From Bacillota bacterium (GTDB lineage: Bacteria; Bacillota; SHA-98; UBA4971), in NCBI GenBank assembly GCA_014360195.1, contig JACIXY010000001.1:312989-376988 (forward strand): 64,000 nt of DNA, written 5' to 3'. A program made the position numbers and the translations under genes. Shown here piece after piece: positions 8,622-18,584 of this stretch (positions within the stretch are counted from its first letter, which is position 1; every line of letters begins with the position of its first letter). The notes beneath the pieces are model-generated. The model searched no databases, was not told the DNA's origin, and saw nothing but the letters and a program-made list of their open reading frames with translations.

Positions 8622-9656
8622 ATGCCGGCCAGGCTAGCCCGCGACGCCGCAATTTCGCTTCTGATCTTCGCTGTGGTCCTGGCGGTTACCAGGACCAACC
8701 TGGCGGTCGCGACAGCAGTAAGGCCCTACCTGGAGGCGGTTCTGACTCGCAGCACCAGCGTTGCGGAGATCGGCAGGACGGTACGGGATGCGGCCCTGGA
8801 CCTTCTTACCTGGAACCCGTGGTCGCAAAAGCCCGTCGGCGCACGGAAAACGGTGGGAGATGACGAGCGAAGCGGAGCACGTTCCGGAGAGCTTGCAGGC
8901 GGAGGTCCCGACGACGCTCCCGAGGCCCCTGATATCTCCGAGCCTGCTGCGCTGTCCCTTGTACGCCTGCCTGAGGACGGCGGTGTGAAAGACTCCGCCC
9001 TCGCCGAAGACAAGAGTGTCGCCCTGAACGTGGCGGACCCGGTGACGAACCGGGGGCCTGGCGAGGCCCGGGCCCTGCCTCCACACGGGACCCGGATCGG
9101 CCCCCAGGCCGAGGGGGAGGGCGAGGTCGGCGCCGGGGCCGCACCTTCGCACCAGGGCGCCGGTGACGGCTCAGCCGGCGGGGGCCAGCAGAAGCTTGCC
9201 ACACGCACGGCGCCAGCCAGCCTCAGGCCCGCGCCATCCACCCGTGACGGCGCGAAGCTGATAGCCCCGGCAAGCGGGCAGGTGACCTACGGGTTCGGTT
9301 ACAGGATTCACCCGATCTACAGGAGGCGTCTCTTCCACGAGGGTATAGACATCGCCGCGCGCGCCGGCACCCCGATACGGGCAGCGGCCGCGGGGAAGGT
9401 CCTCCGCGCCGGTCCCTGCGGGACTTACGGCAAGATCGTGGAGCTGGACCATGGCGGTGGGGTCACCACCCTCTATGCCCACTGCTCGACGGTCCTTGTC
9501 AAACCGGGAGACGCCGTGCGCGCCGGGCAAAAGATCGCAGAGGTGGGCAGCACAGGCCTTTCCACCGGTCCGCACCTCCATTTCGAGGTTTCGGTGGATG
9601 GGAAACCCACGGACCCTTTCGCCTACCTCGAAGGGGGCAGGCGTGACAGGTTGTGA
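8622..9656 (+). CDS. spoIVFA: SpoIVFA-like M23 (LytM) domain membrane protein
   Basis: The 344-residue product has one N-terminal membrane segment (residues about 8-28), a long Pro/Gly/Ala-rich linker (about 70-215) and a C-terminal M23 domain. In B. subtilis SpoIVFA tethers and restrains the intramembrane protease SpoIVFB and is cleaved by SpoIVB to release pro-sigma-K processing. Here the zinc-ligand pattern of active M23 peptidases is kept (H239 and D243 in FHEGIDIA, HLH around 318-320), so catalysis cannot be ruled out. ATG 8622 follows GAGGGGGAG. The spoIVFB start overlaps its stop. Confidence 0.85.
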   Translation: MPARLARDAAISLLIFAVVLAVTRTNLAVATAVRPYLEAVLTRSTSVAEIGRTVRDAALDLLTWNPWSQKPVGARKTVGDDERSGARSGELAGGGPDDAPEAPDISEPAALSLVRLPEDGGVKDSALAEDKSVALNVADPVTNRGPGEARALPPHGTRIGPQAEGEGEVGAGAAPSHQGAGDGSAGGGQQKLATRTAPASLRPAPSTRDGAKLIAPASGQVTYGFGYRIHPIYRRRLFHEGIDIAARAGTPIRAAAAGKVLRAGPCGTYGKIVELDHGGGVTTLYAHCSTVLVKPGDAVRAGQKIAEVGSTGLSTGPHLHFEVSVDGKPTDPFAYLEGGRRDRL

Positions 9657-10525
9657 GGATCGCCCGCATCTACGGGATGGAGTTCCGGGTGAGCCCGTTC
9701 TTCCTCCTCCTGCTCCTTGCCTATGCCTCGGTTGGCCTGCTTCGCGAGACCCTTCTTGTGTTCTGGATCGTGCTCTTGCACGAGCTTGCCCACGTCGCCG
9801 TGGCGGGATGCTTTGGCATCCGCGCCGAGCGTGTCGAGCTGCTGCCCTTCGGCGGTGTCGCGTCGTTTTCCGAACCCCTCGTAGTGAGCCCGGCTCGAGA
9901 GGCTGTTATCGCCATCTCCGGCCCCATCCATAACTTCGCCTTCGCGTTCCTCGCCGCCGCTCTGGAACGCAGCGGCTATGTCGCGAGCGGCCTTGCCCGG
10001 TTCCTGGTTGAGACGAACATCGCCATTGGCCTGTTCAACCTTCTTCCCGGCATCCCCCTCGATGGAGGCCGCCTGCTCCGGGCCGCCCTGGTCCCCCGCA
10101 TGGGGCCGGTAAAGGCCTCTGGGTTGGCTGCCGCCGTCGGGCGCCTGGTCGGCCTGGGCGTGCTCGTAGCGGGAGGAGCCCTCGCGTATCTTGGGCGGTG
10201 CAACGTGCTGGTCCCTGTCCTTGGGGGGTTCCTCGTGTTTGCGGCATCGCGGGAGGCCCGCATGGTATCCTGGGCCAGGGTGAGGGACACTCTCAGGAAG
10301 AAACGCGAGTTCCTTGCGGCAGGCACCATGGTCGTGCATCTCCTTGCGGCTCACGAGACAGCGCTGCTTGGGGATGTGGCGCGACGGTTCGTCCCTGGGA
10401 AGCTCAACGTGGTGGTGGTGTTTGACAGGGAACTCGCGATCCGGGGGCTGGCAACCGAGGTGGACGTCCTGAGGGCCATGACCCAGCACGGCCCGGACGC
10501 CCCCGTGAGAACCGTGGCACCGTGA
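9653..10525 (+). CDS. spoIVFB: SpoIVFB-like M50 intramembrane metalloprotease
   Basis: This site-2-protease-type enzyme would process pro-sigma-K in the mother cell. The 290-residue protein has about six membrane spans, the zinc motif HELAH at residues 43-47 within the second hydrophobic segment, and the second catalytic motif LPGIPLDGGR with Asp about 137. A C-terminal region of about 80 residues (from KKREFLAAGTMV) resembles the CBS-like nucleotide-binding domain of SpoIVFB. It starts at a GTG that overlaps the spoIVFA stop, indicating coupled translation. Confidence 0.9.
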   Translation: MRIARIYGMEFRVSPFFLLLLLAYASVGLLRETLLVFWIVLLHELAHVAVAGCFGIRAERVELLPFGGVASFSEPLVVSPAREAVIAISGPIHNFAFAFLAAALERSGYVASGLARFLVETNIAIGLFNLLPGIPLDGGRLLRAALVPRMGPVKASGLAAAVGRLVGLGVLVAGGALAYLGRCNVLVPVLGGFLVFAASREARMVSWARVRDTLRKKREFLAAGTMVVHLLAAHETALLGDVARRFVPGKLNVVVVFDRELAIRGLATEVDVLRAMTQHGPDAPVRTVAP

Positions 10526-10670
10526 GAACCAACACCTGGATGTTCCCGTAGCGCAGGCGGGTGGAATCTGATAGAATGTGGTCGGATGGCCGACGTCCCG
10601 GGTGGTTTCGGGCGCCGGCATGTGTGAATACTATGGCTGGTGTGATAGTGTATACCCGGTGGGACGGTGC

Positions 10671-12551
10671 ATGCAGATAGATTCGCGGCTGCTCGACGAG
10701 ATCCTCGAAGTGGTGGAGAGGCCTGCTCGCTATGTGAACGGCGAGTGGAACGCCGTGCATAAGCGCCCCGATGAGGTGGATGTCAGGGTTCTCCTGGCTT
10801 TTCCCGATACCTACGAGGTGGGGATGTCCCATCTCGGCCTGAAGATCCTGTACTACATACTCAACCAGCGCGACGACGTCGCGTGCGAGCGTACCTTCAT
10901 GCCATGGGTGGACATGCACGCCGCAATGAAGGATAAGGGCATCCCGCTGTACTCCCTCGAGTCGCGCCTACCTGCCCGCGAGTTTGACATCCTCGGCTTC
11001 AGCCTCCAGTACGAGCTGTCGTACACGAACGTCCTTGCGATGCTGGATCTCGCGGGGATCCCCGCCCGCTCCGAGGCAAGGGGAGCGGACGACCCCCTGG
11101 TCATTGCGGGAGGGCCATGCGCCTACAATCCGGAGCCGGTGGCGCCGTTCTTCGACGCCATTCTTCTCGGCGAAGGAGAGGAGGCCGTGGGCGAAATCGT
11201 TGATGAATACAAGCGGGCAAGGCGCGAGAGCCTTTCCAGGCGGGAGATGCTCGAGGCCCTGGCACGCGTTCCCGGCGTGTACGTGCCGTCCCTCTATGAG
11301 GTTGAGTATCGCGAGGATGGCAAGATCGCCAGGATCTTCCCGACAAGCCCGGCCGCGGCCTACCCGGTGCAGAAGAGAGCGGTCAGGGACCTTGGCACCG
11401 TGCCGTTTCCCGATAAATTCGTGGTGCCGTTTGCCGAGATCATCCACGACCGGATCATGCTCGAGGTTTTCCGTGGGTGCACTCACGGTTGCAGGTTCTG
11501 CCAGGCAGGCATGGTTTATCGGCCGGTGAGGGAGAGGGACCTCGACGACCTGTGCGAGCTTGCAAGGCGTCTTGTGACGAGCACAGGTTATGAGGAGATA
11601 TCTCTGATGTCGCTATCCAGCGCCGATTACTCACGCATCAGGGAACTCGTCTCGAATCTCCTCCAGCGCTATTCCGGGTCGGGCGTGGCGGTTTCTCTTC
11701 CATCGCTTCGAGTAGACTCGTTTTCCGTTGATCTCGCAAAGGAGGTGGAGAAAGGAAGGAAGACCGGGCTAACCTTTGCCCCGGAGGCGGGGACGCAAAG
11801 GCTCAGGGATGTTATCAATAAAGGTGTGACCCGGAACGATCTGCTGGAGGCGGTCAGGGCGGCCTTCGCCGCCGGGTGGCAGGCGGTCAAGCTGTATTTC
11901 ATGATCGGGCTGCCCACCGAGACCGAGGACGACCTCGCCGGCATCGTGAACCTGGCGAGGGAGGTCCTGGCTTGCGGCAGAGAAGAACTGAGGCGTGCCG
12001 GCACGACGCGGTCACCCCAGGTCACGGTGAGCGTCTCATCCTTTGTGCCGAAAGCCCATACACCATTTCAGTGGCACCCCCAGGCACCCATGGAGGAACT
12101 CCTCGAGAAGCAGGACTACCTCAAACACCACCTGCGTGGGAGAGGGCTGAAGCTGGCATGGCATGACGTCAAGAGCAGCTTCCTTGAGGCAGTGTTCTCA
12201 AGGGGGGACAGGCGCCTCGCGGCGGCGCTCGAGGAGGCGACCACTCTTGGATGTAGGTTTGACGCATGGCACGAGGAGCTTCGTTTCGACAAATGGCAGG
12301 AGGCCTTCGCCAGGTCGCGCGTGGACCCGAAGTTCTACGCAAATACACACTGGAGCTACGATGACGTGCTGCCCTGGGACCATCTCAGCGCCGGGGTATC
12401 GAGAGACTACCTCGTGGCTGAGTCCAGGCGGGCAGCGGAGGGCGTTCCAACTCCCGACTGTCGGCTCGGAAAATGCGTGAAGTGCGGGGTCTGTCCGCAA
12501 CTTAAGGTGGCGCCGCGCATCCTTGCAAGGCCTGTTGAGGGGGTGTCGTAG
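10671..12551 (+). CDS. B12-binding-type radical SAM protein, TIGR03960 family
   Basis: The 626-residue product has an N-terminal B12-binding-like region (VRVLLAFPDTYEVGMSHLGLKILY), then a radical SAM domain with the cluster motif C270-THG-C274-RF-C277, and ends with a Cys-rich strip (CRLGKCVKCGVC). This is the TIGR03960 family found directly upstream of a DUF2344 gene and RNase G across Clostridia. The substrate is not known. A role in RNA or ribosome modification is suggested only by its neighbours. I placed the start at ATG 10671. Upstream in-frame codons give no family similarity. Confidence 0.9.
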   Translation: MQIDSRLLDEILEVVERPARYVNGEWNAVHKRPDEVDVRVLLAFPDTYEVGMSHLGLKILYYILNQRDDVACERTFMPWVDMHAAMKDKGIPLYSLESRLPAREFDILGFSLQYELSYTNVLAMLDLAGIPARSEARGADDPLVIAGGPCAYNPEPVAPFFDAILLGEGEEAVGEIVDEYKRARRESLSRREMLEALARVPGVYVPSLYEVEYREDGKIARIFPTSPAAAYPVQKRAVRDLGTVPFPDKFVVPFAEIIHDRIMLEVFRGCTHGCRFCQAGMVYRPVRERDLDDLCELARRLVTSTGYEEISLMSLSSADYSRIRELVSNLLQRYSGSGVAVSLPSLRVDSFSVDLAKEVEKGRKTGLTFAPEAGTQRLRDVINKGVTRNDLLEAVRAAFAAGWQAVKLYFMIGLPTETEDDLAGIVNLAREVLACGREELRRAGTTRSPQVTVSVSSFVPKAHTPFQWHPQAPMEELLEKQDYLKHHLRGRGLKLAWHDVKSSFLEAVFSRGDRRLAAALEEATTLGCRFDAWHEELRFDKWQEAFARSRVDPKFYANTHWSYDDVLPWDHLSAGVSRDYLVAESRRAAEGVPTPDCRLGKCVKCGVCPQLKVAPRILARPVEGVS

Positions 12552-13279
12552 TGGAGCGGAATGCGCCCTCCTCTCCAGGGAAGCCGCAGGCCACTTGCAG
12601 GATCAGGCTGACAAAGACAGGGCCTGCACGGTTTATGTCGCATCTCGATTTCATCCGCGCGGTCGAAAGGGCGGTGAGGCGGGCTGACCTCCCCGTGGCG
12701 CTGACGGAGGGCTTCCACCCGCACCCGCGCATGTCCTTTTCGCCGGCGCTGCCGGTCGGGGTGGAGAGCGAGTGCGAGCTTGTCGATGTGGACCTTCGCG
12801 AAAGCCCCAGCGTCGACGAGGTGGCAAGAAGGCTCGGGTGCGTGTTGCCGCCCGGGATGCGTCTTGTGTCGTGCGTGGTGTTGCCTCGGGGTGGGCCGTC
12901 CCTAAGTTCGATGATCCGGGCCGCGTCTTACCAGGTGGACTTCGCACGCGACAATATCGCGGGACGTCCGGATGTCATCGAAGCCGCCATAGAGGGGCTT
13001 CTTCGGGCTGACGCGATTCCTATTTCCCGCACGACGCCCAAGGGTACGAGGGAGTTCAACCTGAGGCCCCTGATTTATGATCTGCGGCTCCTACGGGGGA
13101 ATGGAGCCGTCTCGGTGCACATGTTGGTCGCCGCCGGGCCGCGGGGGCATGTGCGGCCCGACGACGTGGCGCGAGAGATCGCGCGTCGGGCGGGCCTCGG
13201 GCCGGGGGCGCGTCCTGCGAGGATCGTGCGAAAGGAGTTTTACGTGGAGAGGGACGGGAGATTCCGCCCTCTTCTCTAA
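12551..13279 (+). CDS. DUF2344 / TIGR03936 radical-SAM-linked protein
   Basis: The 242-residue protein carries the signature RIRLTKTGPARFMSHLDFIRAVERAVRRADLPVALTEGFHPHPRMSFSPALPVGVESECE (first residues 17-75), characteristic of TIGR03936. The family is always next to, or fused with, the TIGR03960 radical SAM protein. Its start overlaps that gene's stop by one base (TAGTG), so the two are very likely made together. The biochemical role is unknown. RNase G follows 82 bases downstream. Confidence 0.9.
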   Translation: MERNAPSSPGKPQATCRIRLTKTGPARFMSHLDFIRAVERAVRRADLPVALTEGFHPHPRMSFSPALPVGVESECELVDVDLRESPSVDEVARRLGCVLPPGMRLVSCVVLPRGGPSLSSMIRAASYQVDFARDNIAGRPDVIEAAIEGLLRADAIPISRTTPKGTREFNLRPLIYDLRLLRGNGAVSVHMLVAAGPRGHVRPDDVAREIARRAGLGPGARPARIVRKEFYVERDGRFRPLL

Positions 13280-13361
13280 CCGACGACCCGGCCGGCGGGG
13301 CTAGGACATGGGCTCGGCCTGGCTTTCCCCACAGGGGAGTTATTTCGAGGAGTGAAAATGA

Positions 13362-15128
13362 ATGTCCAAGGAAATAGTGGTGAACGTGCGGCCGGGAGAA
13401 ACCCGGGCCGCTGTGATAGAGAACGGACACCTAGTGGAGATCCAGATCGAGCGACAAGCCCACCAGAGGTATGTCGGGAACATTTACAAAGGCCGCGTGG
13501 AAAACGTGCTTCCGGGCATGCAGGCGGCCTTTGTTGACGTGGGGCTCGAACGCAACGCCTTCCTCTATGTGGAAGACGCGCTGAAGGCGAGGGAGGGCCA
13601 GTTCGATGATCTGGACGTGGAGGATGTGAAGGCTCTCTCCATAAAGGACATCCTGAAGGAAGGACAACAGATAATCGTTCAGATCACGAAGGAGCCCATC
13701 GGGACAAAGGGGGCGAGAGTGGTAACCCAGATCACGCTTCCCGGGCGAAATGTCGTGCTCATGCCCACAGTGGACTACGTCGGAGTGAGCAGGCGCATCG
13801 CCAACGACGAGGAGCGTGCGCGGCTGAAGAAAATCGCGATGAGGGCCAAGCCCCGGGGCTGCGGGGTCATCGTCCGCACCGCTGCGGAAGGGAAGGACGA
13901 GAAAGAAATAACGCAGGAGATCGGGTTCCTGGTGAAGCTGTGGCGGCGTATCAAAATGAAGGCCCGTCGCACTCCGGCGCCCGCTCTCTTGCATCGCGAC
14001 TACGATCTCATCTACCGAATAATGAGGGACCTCTTCTCGGAGGACGTGGACCAGTTCATTGTGGACGACGCCCACGAGTTCGAGAAGGCCAGGGACCTTT
14101 TGAACATCATGTCTCCGCAGCTGAAGGGGAAACTCAAGTACTACGCGGGAGAGGAGCCCATATTCGACCATTACGGCATCGAGGAGGAGATCGAGAAGGC
14201 GCTGCGGCGCAGGGTGTGGCTTTCGTGCGGCGGGTACCTGGTGTTCGACCACACCGAGGCCCTCACAAGCATTGACGTCAACACGGGCAGGTTCATCGGC
14301 ACCACCAACCTGCAGGATACCGTGCTCAAGACAAACCTTGAGGCTGCAAGCGAGATCGCGCATCAGCTGAGGCTGCGGAACATCGGGGGTATCATCATAA
14401 TCGACTTCATCGACATGGACTCCGAGGAAGCCCGACAGCAGGTCATAAAGAGGCTGGAGGAGGAACTCCGGAAAGACAAGACGCGCGCCACGGTGCTGGG
14501 CTTCACACACCTTGGCCTCCTCGAGATGACGCGGAAGAAGACCCGTCCCGGCCTGGAGGAGGTGCTTTCGCGACCGTGCCCGTACTGCGACGGGCGCGGG
14601 CGGGTGCTATCGGAAGAGACCCTGGCCCTCCGGGCGGAGAAGGAGATACGGCGCATGGCAGCCAGGCAGGCCGAGGAGGCGATGCTTGTGTCGATGCACC
14701 CCAGCGTCGCGGCGCTTCTCATAGGGCAGGGAGGGAGCAACCTCTCCAGGATCGAGCAGGAAACCGGCAAGGTGATCTATGTCAAGGGCAACCCGGCGCT
14801 TCACATCGAGGACATGGACGTGGTCGCCACGGGAACGCGGGAAGAGGTCGAGAAGCGCGCGCTCCCTGTAAGTGTGGGGGACGTTCTCGAGGTCGAAGTC
14901 CAGGAGCCACACGCCTCGAATCCCAGCAACGGGATAACGCGTATCGACGGATACATCGTGGATATCGACGGCGGCGGAAATCTTGTGGGCAAGAGGGTCA
15001 AGGTTGAAATAGCCAAGGTGTTTCGAACGTACGCGCGGGCGAAGCCTCGAGACATCGCAGGCGGCGGTCCGGGTCCCGGCCTTGACGAGGCGAGCCTGCA
15101 GGCAGGAACGGGCAACGGCGGCGTTTGA
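13362..15128 (+). CDS. rng: Ribonuclease E/G family endoribonuclease with C-terminal TRAM-like domain
   Basis: RNase G/E cleaves single-stranded A/U-rich RNA with a 5'-monophosphate in mRNA decay and rRNA maturation. The 588-residue protein has an S1 domain (about 35-125), the catalytic magnesium aspartates in SIDVNTG and DFIDMDSEEAR, and the zinc-link motif CPYCDGRGR. After the catalytic body, residues about 500-570 (VSVGDVLEVEVQ...DGYIVDIDGGGNLVGKRVKVEIAKVFRTYARA) look like a TRAM RNA-binding domain, not found in E. coli RNase G. ATG 13362 lies nine bases after GGAG. Confidence 0.94.
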   Translation: MSKEIVVNVRPGETRAAVIENGHLVEIQIERQAHQRYVGNIYKGRVENVLPGMQAAFVDVGLERNAFLYVEDALKAREGQFDDLDVEDVKALSIKDILKEGQQIIVQITKEPIGTKGARVVTQITLPGRNVVLMPTVDYVGVSRRIANDEERARLKKIAMRAKPRGCGVIVRTAAEGKDEKEITQEIGFLVKLWRRIKMKARRTPAPALLHRDYDLIYRIMRDLFSEDVDQFIVDDAHEFEKARDLLNIMSPQLKGKLKYYAGEEPIFDHYGIEEEIEKALRRRVWLSCGGYLVFDHTEALTSIDVNTGRFIGTTNLQDTVLKTNLEAASEIAHQLRLRNIGGIIIIDFIDMDSEEARQQVIKRLEEELRKDKTRATVLGFTHLGLLEMTRKKTRPGLEEVLSRPCPYCDGRGRVLSEETLALRAEKEIRRMAARQAEEAMLVSMHPSVAALLIGQGGSNLSRIEQETGKVIYVKGNPALHIEDMDVVATGTREEVEKRALPVSVGDVLEVEVQEPHASNPSNGITRIDGYIVDIDGGGNLVGKRVKVEIAKVFRTYARAKPRDIAGGGPGPGLDEASLQAGTGNGGV

Positions 15129-15149
15129 CACGGCGGAAGAGGCTGTGGT

Positions 15150-15270
15150 AAACTTCGCATTGTGGGCGCGTGTCGCCATGCCGCTCGGGGCAGGCTCCCG
15201 ATGAAAACGCGCAGGATGAAGGCCCTCGCGTGCCTGGCCCCGGCGAGTCAAAGCGAGAGGAGACGCGAAA
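15150..15270 (+). promoter_or_regulatory. Possible L21 autoregulatory leader
   Basis: The 148 bases between rng and rplU contain several short self-complementary stretches but no gene. Firmicutes often carry the L21 leader here, an mRNA structure that binds ribosomal protein. I cannot confirm the fold by eye. Confidence 0.25.
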
Positions 15271-15276
15271 GTCAAG

Positions 15277-15648
15277 ATGTATGCGGTGATCGAGACAGGC
15301 GGAAAGCAGTACTGCGTGAAAGAGGACGACGTCTTCCGCGTTGAGAAACTGGGCCAGGAGCCGGGGAAGACCGTGGAGTTCGACCGGGTACTGATGGTGG
15401 CAGATGACGAGGGCGTCGTCACGGTTGGAACCCCGTATGTTCCGGGCGCGAAGGTTATCGCCAGGGTGATCTCGGAAGGGAAGTCCCGCAAGTTACTGGT
15501 GTTTAAGTACAAGGCGAAGAAGAACTACAGAAGGCGCTACGGCCACAGGCAGCCCTTTACGGAAGTGCGTGTGCAGAGCATCCAGCCGGAGACTCCTGCG
15601 GCCGGTTCGGATACACCCGCAAGCCCTTCTGATAGCGGGGAGGTATGA
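15277..15648 (+). CDS. rplU: 50S ribosomal protein L21
   Basis: L21 binds 23S rRNA near L20. The 123-residue protein opens with [17 protein letters not shown] and contains [34 protein letters not shown], both fully diagnostic. A Pro/Ser/Asp-rich tail of about 18 residues follows the normal end. ATG 15277 follows GAGGAGACGCG. In most Firmicutes the protease gene prp (ysxB) lies between rplU and rpmA. Here only three bases separate them. Confidence 0.97.
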   Translation: MYAVIETGGKQYCVKEDDVFRVEKLGQEPGKTVEFDRVLMVADDEGVVTVGTPYVPGAKVIARVISEGKSRKLLVFKYKAKKNYRRRYGHRQPFTEVRVQSIQPETPAAGSDTPASPSDSGEV

Positions 15649-15651
15649 TGG

Positions 15652-15921
15652 ATGGCTCACAAGAAAGGTGTAGGTAGCTCAAGAAACGGTCGCGATTCGA
15701 GGTCAAAGAGGCTCGGCGTGAAGGAGCACGCGGGCGAGTTCGTCTCCGCGGGGAGCATCCTCGTGCGGCAGCGGGGCACCAGGATACGCCCGGGCGTGAA
15801 CGTCGGAGTGGGGGGGGACGACACCCTCTACGCCAGGGTCAGCGGCCGCGTGTCGTACGAGCGGTGCGGCAGGGACGCGAAGCGGGTGAGCGTGTACCCT
15901 GTAGAGGTCGCGGGTTCCTAG
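15652..15921 (+). CDS. rpmA: 50S ribosomal protein L27
   Basis: L27 reaches toward the peptidyl-transferase centre with its N-terminus. The 89-residue protein begins directly with [15 protein letters not shown], so it lacks the N-terminal pre-sequence that the Prp protease removes in Bacillus and Staphylococcus. This agrees with the missing prp gene. [29 protein letters not shown] is the conserved body. The GGAGGT ribosome-binding site overlaps the rplU end. Confidence 0.97.
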   Translation: MAHKKGVGSSRNGRDSRSKRLGVKEHAGEFVSAGSILVRQRGTRIRPGVNVGVGGDDTLYARVSGRVSYERCGRDAKRVSVYPVEVAGS

Positions 15922-16087
15922 ATCACGCGAGCTGCGGGCCAGGTTGCGCGAGGGCGCCCCGCCTGGGGTGCAGCGGCACCATGTTGCCAAACCCACCATG
16001 TGGCAGGGGGGCGTAGTCGCGTTCCTTTGAGATGCATGCCGCGGCATGCGACGGCACGAAACGCGCCGGAAAGGAGCGTTGCCGCTG
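15922..16087. other. Intergenic stretch after rpmA with perfect palindrome
   Basis: No gene is visible. It holds a 16-bp perfect palindrome GCATGCCGCGGCATGC at 16034-16049 and a weaker GCCA...TGGC hairpin before it. There is no U-tract, so this is not a typical terminator. It could be an operator or RNA hairpin of unknown function. Confidence 0.5.
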
Positions 16088-16213
16088 TAAGCGAGGGTGC
16101 GTTAATTCTTGTCCGTTCTCCAGTAGTTGCTGGGTTGCCGGTGACTCAAAGCGAGAGTGCAACACCGGCAACCCCTCCCAAAAGTTCGCGAGCATTTCTG
16201 CACCCTCACTTAG
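16088..16213. repeat. MITE-like intergenic element, copy 4 (short core)
   Basis: This 126-bp copy has ends TAAGCGAGGGTGCG and TGCACCCTCACTTAG, arms in B-A order as in copy 1, and core ACTCAAAGCGAGAGTGCAA. It sits between rpmA and obgE. Confidence 0.9.
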
Positions 16214-16352
16214 GTTGGAACCCAGAATGTAGCGGCGAAAGCCGCCGCCGGAGGAACCCACCGTGTGGGCCTTGCCGGAAGGCTTTTCGCACGGCGGTGC
16301 CCGAAGTACATAGCCCTCCGCAGGTGTGTGGGAAAGCCTGCGGGGGGCTTTT
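16214..16352 (+). terminator. Structured region ending in a terminator-like hairpin before obgE
   Basis: A GAAA-capped hairpin (GCGGC-GAAA-GCCGC, about 16232-16245) and further complementary strips (CCGTGTG with CGCACGG) are followed by a strong 13-bp stem AGCCCTCCGCAGG / CCTGCGGGGGGCT with a TTTT tract at 16312-16354. It may simply end the rplU-rpmA transcript, or be an attenuator in the obgE leader. No known riboswitch class was recognised. Confidence 0.6.
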
Positions 16353-16379
16353 GCATGGCTCGCGCGGGGCACGCCGTGA

Positions 16380-17531
<1,152 letters not shown>

Positions 17532-17548
17532 CGGGGGGAGGGCCGGTC

Positions 17549-18196
17549 GTGACGCATGATGCCACCTCTGTGAAAAGAGACGTAGGGAAAATCAAAAGAC
17601 TTGGCATCATGGGTGGCACGTTTGACCCAATACACTACGGGCATCTTGTCACAGCGGAGGTCGCGAGGGTCAAGTTCGGCCTCGATGTGGTGGTGTTTGT
17701 GCCATCCGGCGTGCCTCCCCACAAGCACGGAGTGGAGATATCGCCCGGGAGAGACCGTTACATGATGACGGTTCTCGCAACCGCGACGAATCCGTACTTT
17801 GAGGTATCCAGGGTGGAGCTTGACCGCCCGGGGCCCTCGTACACGGTGGACACCGTCAGGGAGTTTCGGACAAGGTACGGGCCCGGGACCGAGCTTTACT
17901 TCATTACGGGGGCGGACGCGGCTGTGGAGATATTCACGTGGAAGGACGCCCACGAGCTCTTGAAGATGTGCGCGTTCATAGTGGCGACCAGGCCGGGGTA
18001 CTGCACGACGCGCCTCGAGGCGGAGCTTGGCCGCGCCCGTGCTGTTTCGACGCACGGGGTCTTTGTGCTCGAGGTGCCTGCCCTCGCTATCTCGTCCACG
18101 GATATCAGGGCGCGCGTGAAACATGGGGACCCCATCCGTTATCTTCTTCCTGAAAGCGTGGAAAACTACATAAGAAAGGCCGGACTGTACCTGTGA
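17549..18196 (+). CDS. nadD: Nicotinate-mononucleotide adenylyltransferase
   Basis: NadD transfers AMP from ATP to nicotinate mononucleotide in NAD synthesis. The 215-residue product shows the nucleotidyltransferase motif [15 protein letters not shown], the substrate region [22 protein letters not shown] and the C-terminal [13 protein letters not shown] 17549 follows GGGGGAGGGCC. An earlier in-frame codon lies within the obgE end. A start nearer to KRLGIMGG cannot be ruled out. It belongs to the obg-nadD-rsfS set. Confidence 0.94.
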   Translation: MTHDATSVKRDVGKIKRLGIMGGTFDPIHYGHLVTAEVARVKFGLDVVVFVPSGVPPHKHGVEISPGRDRYMMTVLATATNPYFEVSRVELDRPGPSYTVDTVREFRTRYGPGTELYFITGADAAVEIFTWKDAHELLKMCAFIVATRPGYCTTRLEAELGRARAVSTHGVFVLEVPALAISSTDIRARVKHGDPIRYLLPESVENYIRKAGLYL

Positions 18197-18230
18197 CCCG
18201 CCGGGATCCTGCAGCAGTCTGCTGTGGGCG

Positions 18231-18259
18231 TTTACAGCGAGCGGCATCGGTGGTATAAT
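18231..18259 (+). promoter_or_regulatory. Strong vegetative promoter of the RRM-gene leader
   Basis: TTTACA at 18231-18236, a 17-base spacer and TATAAT at 18254-18259. The predicted start is near 18266, about 320 bases before the RRM coding region. Confidence 0.75.
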
Positions 18260-18265
18260 AAGCTT

Positions 18266-18560
18266 GACGAGATGCAGGAGCTGGAGAATCTAGGAGCTGG
18301 AGGTCAGGCTGGGTGCCGTAAGATCACGAGCGCACGCGGGAACCAGCGTGCATGCCCAAGTGAAAAGTCCCACCAGTGTATATCCTTGTTTTGCGGGTTT
18401 CCGTGGTTCAGGTCTTTCCGTAGGCGGAATCCGATCGGGGGCAGTCAAAGCCGATACGCAGCACAGCGGCCATCCACGGTGAAGTCGGTGGCCGCGCCAC
18501 GATCTGAATAGAATGTGCGGATGGAGAACCAAGGTATCTTGCAACCTTGGTTTTTCTTTC
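18266..18560 (+). ncRNA. Unclassified leader RNA or small RNA, promoter to terminator
   Basis: Between the strong promoter and a classic intrinsic terminator lies about 290 nt with no supported coding frame but several hairpins: GCACGC-GGGAACCA-GCGTGC near 18330-18350 and a CGGCCA...TGGCCG stem near 18468-18494. It could be a free small RNA or a regulated leader for the RRM protein gene that starts 24 bases after the U-tract. I looked for SRP RNA, tmRNA, RNase P and 6S RNA signatures and saw none. Confidence 0.5.
18527..18560 (+). terminator. Intrinsic terminator before the RRM gene
   Basis: An eight-bp stem AACCAAGG / CCTTGGTT with a 10-nt loop is followed by TTTCTTTC. It stands upstream of, not after, the RRM gene, so it would act as an attenuator or as the end of a separate RNA. 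Confidence 0.75.
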
Positions 18561-18584
18561 ATAATAAAGCGGAGGTGGTATGCG

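Noticed and set aside
8622-9656. SpoIVFA-like protein as an ordinary growth-phase M23 cell-wall hydrolase
   Set aside because: The overlap with a SpoIVFB-type M50 protease and the anchor plus linker architecture fit SpoIVFA better, although its catalytic residues are intact.
18266-18560. SRP RNA, tmRNA, RNase P RNA or 6S RNA identity for the leader
   Set aside because: The GGAAG...AGCAGG SRP motif, tRNA-like tmRNA ends, RNase P core strings and the 6S open-bubble pattern were not seen.
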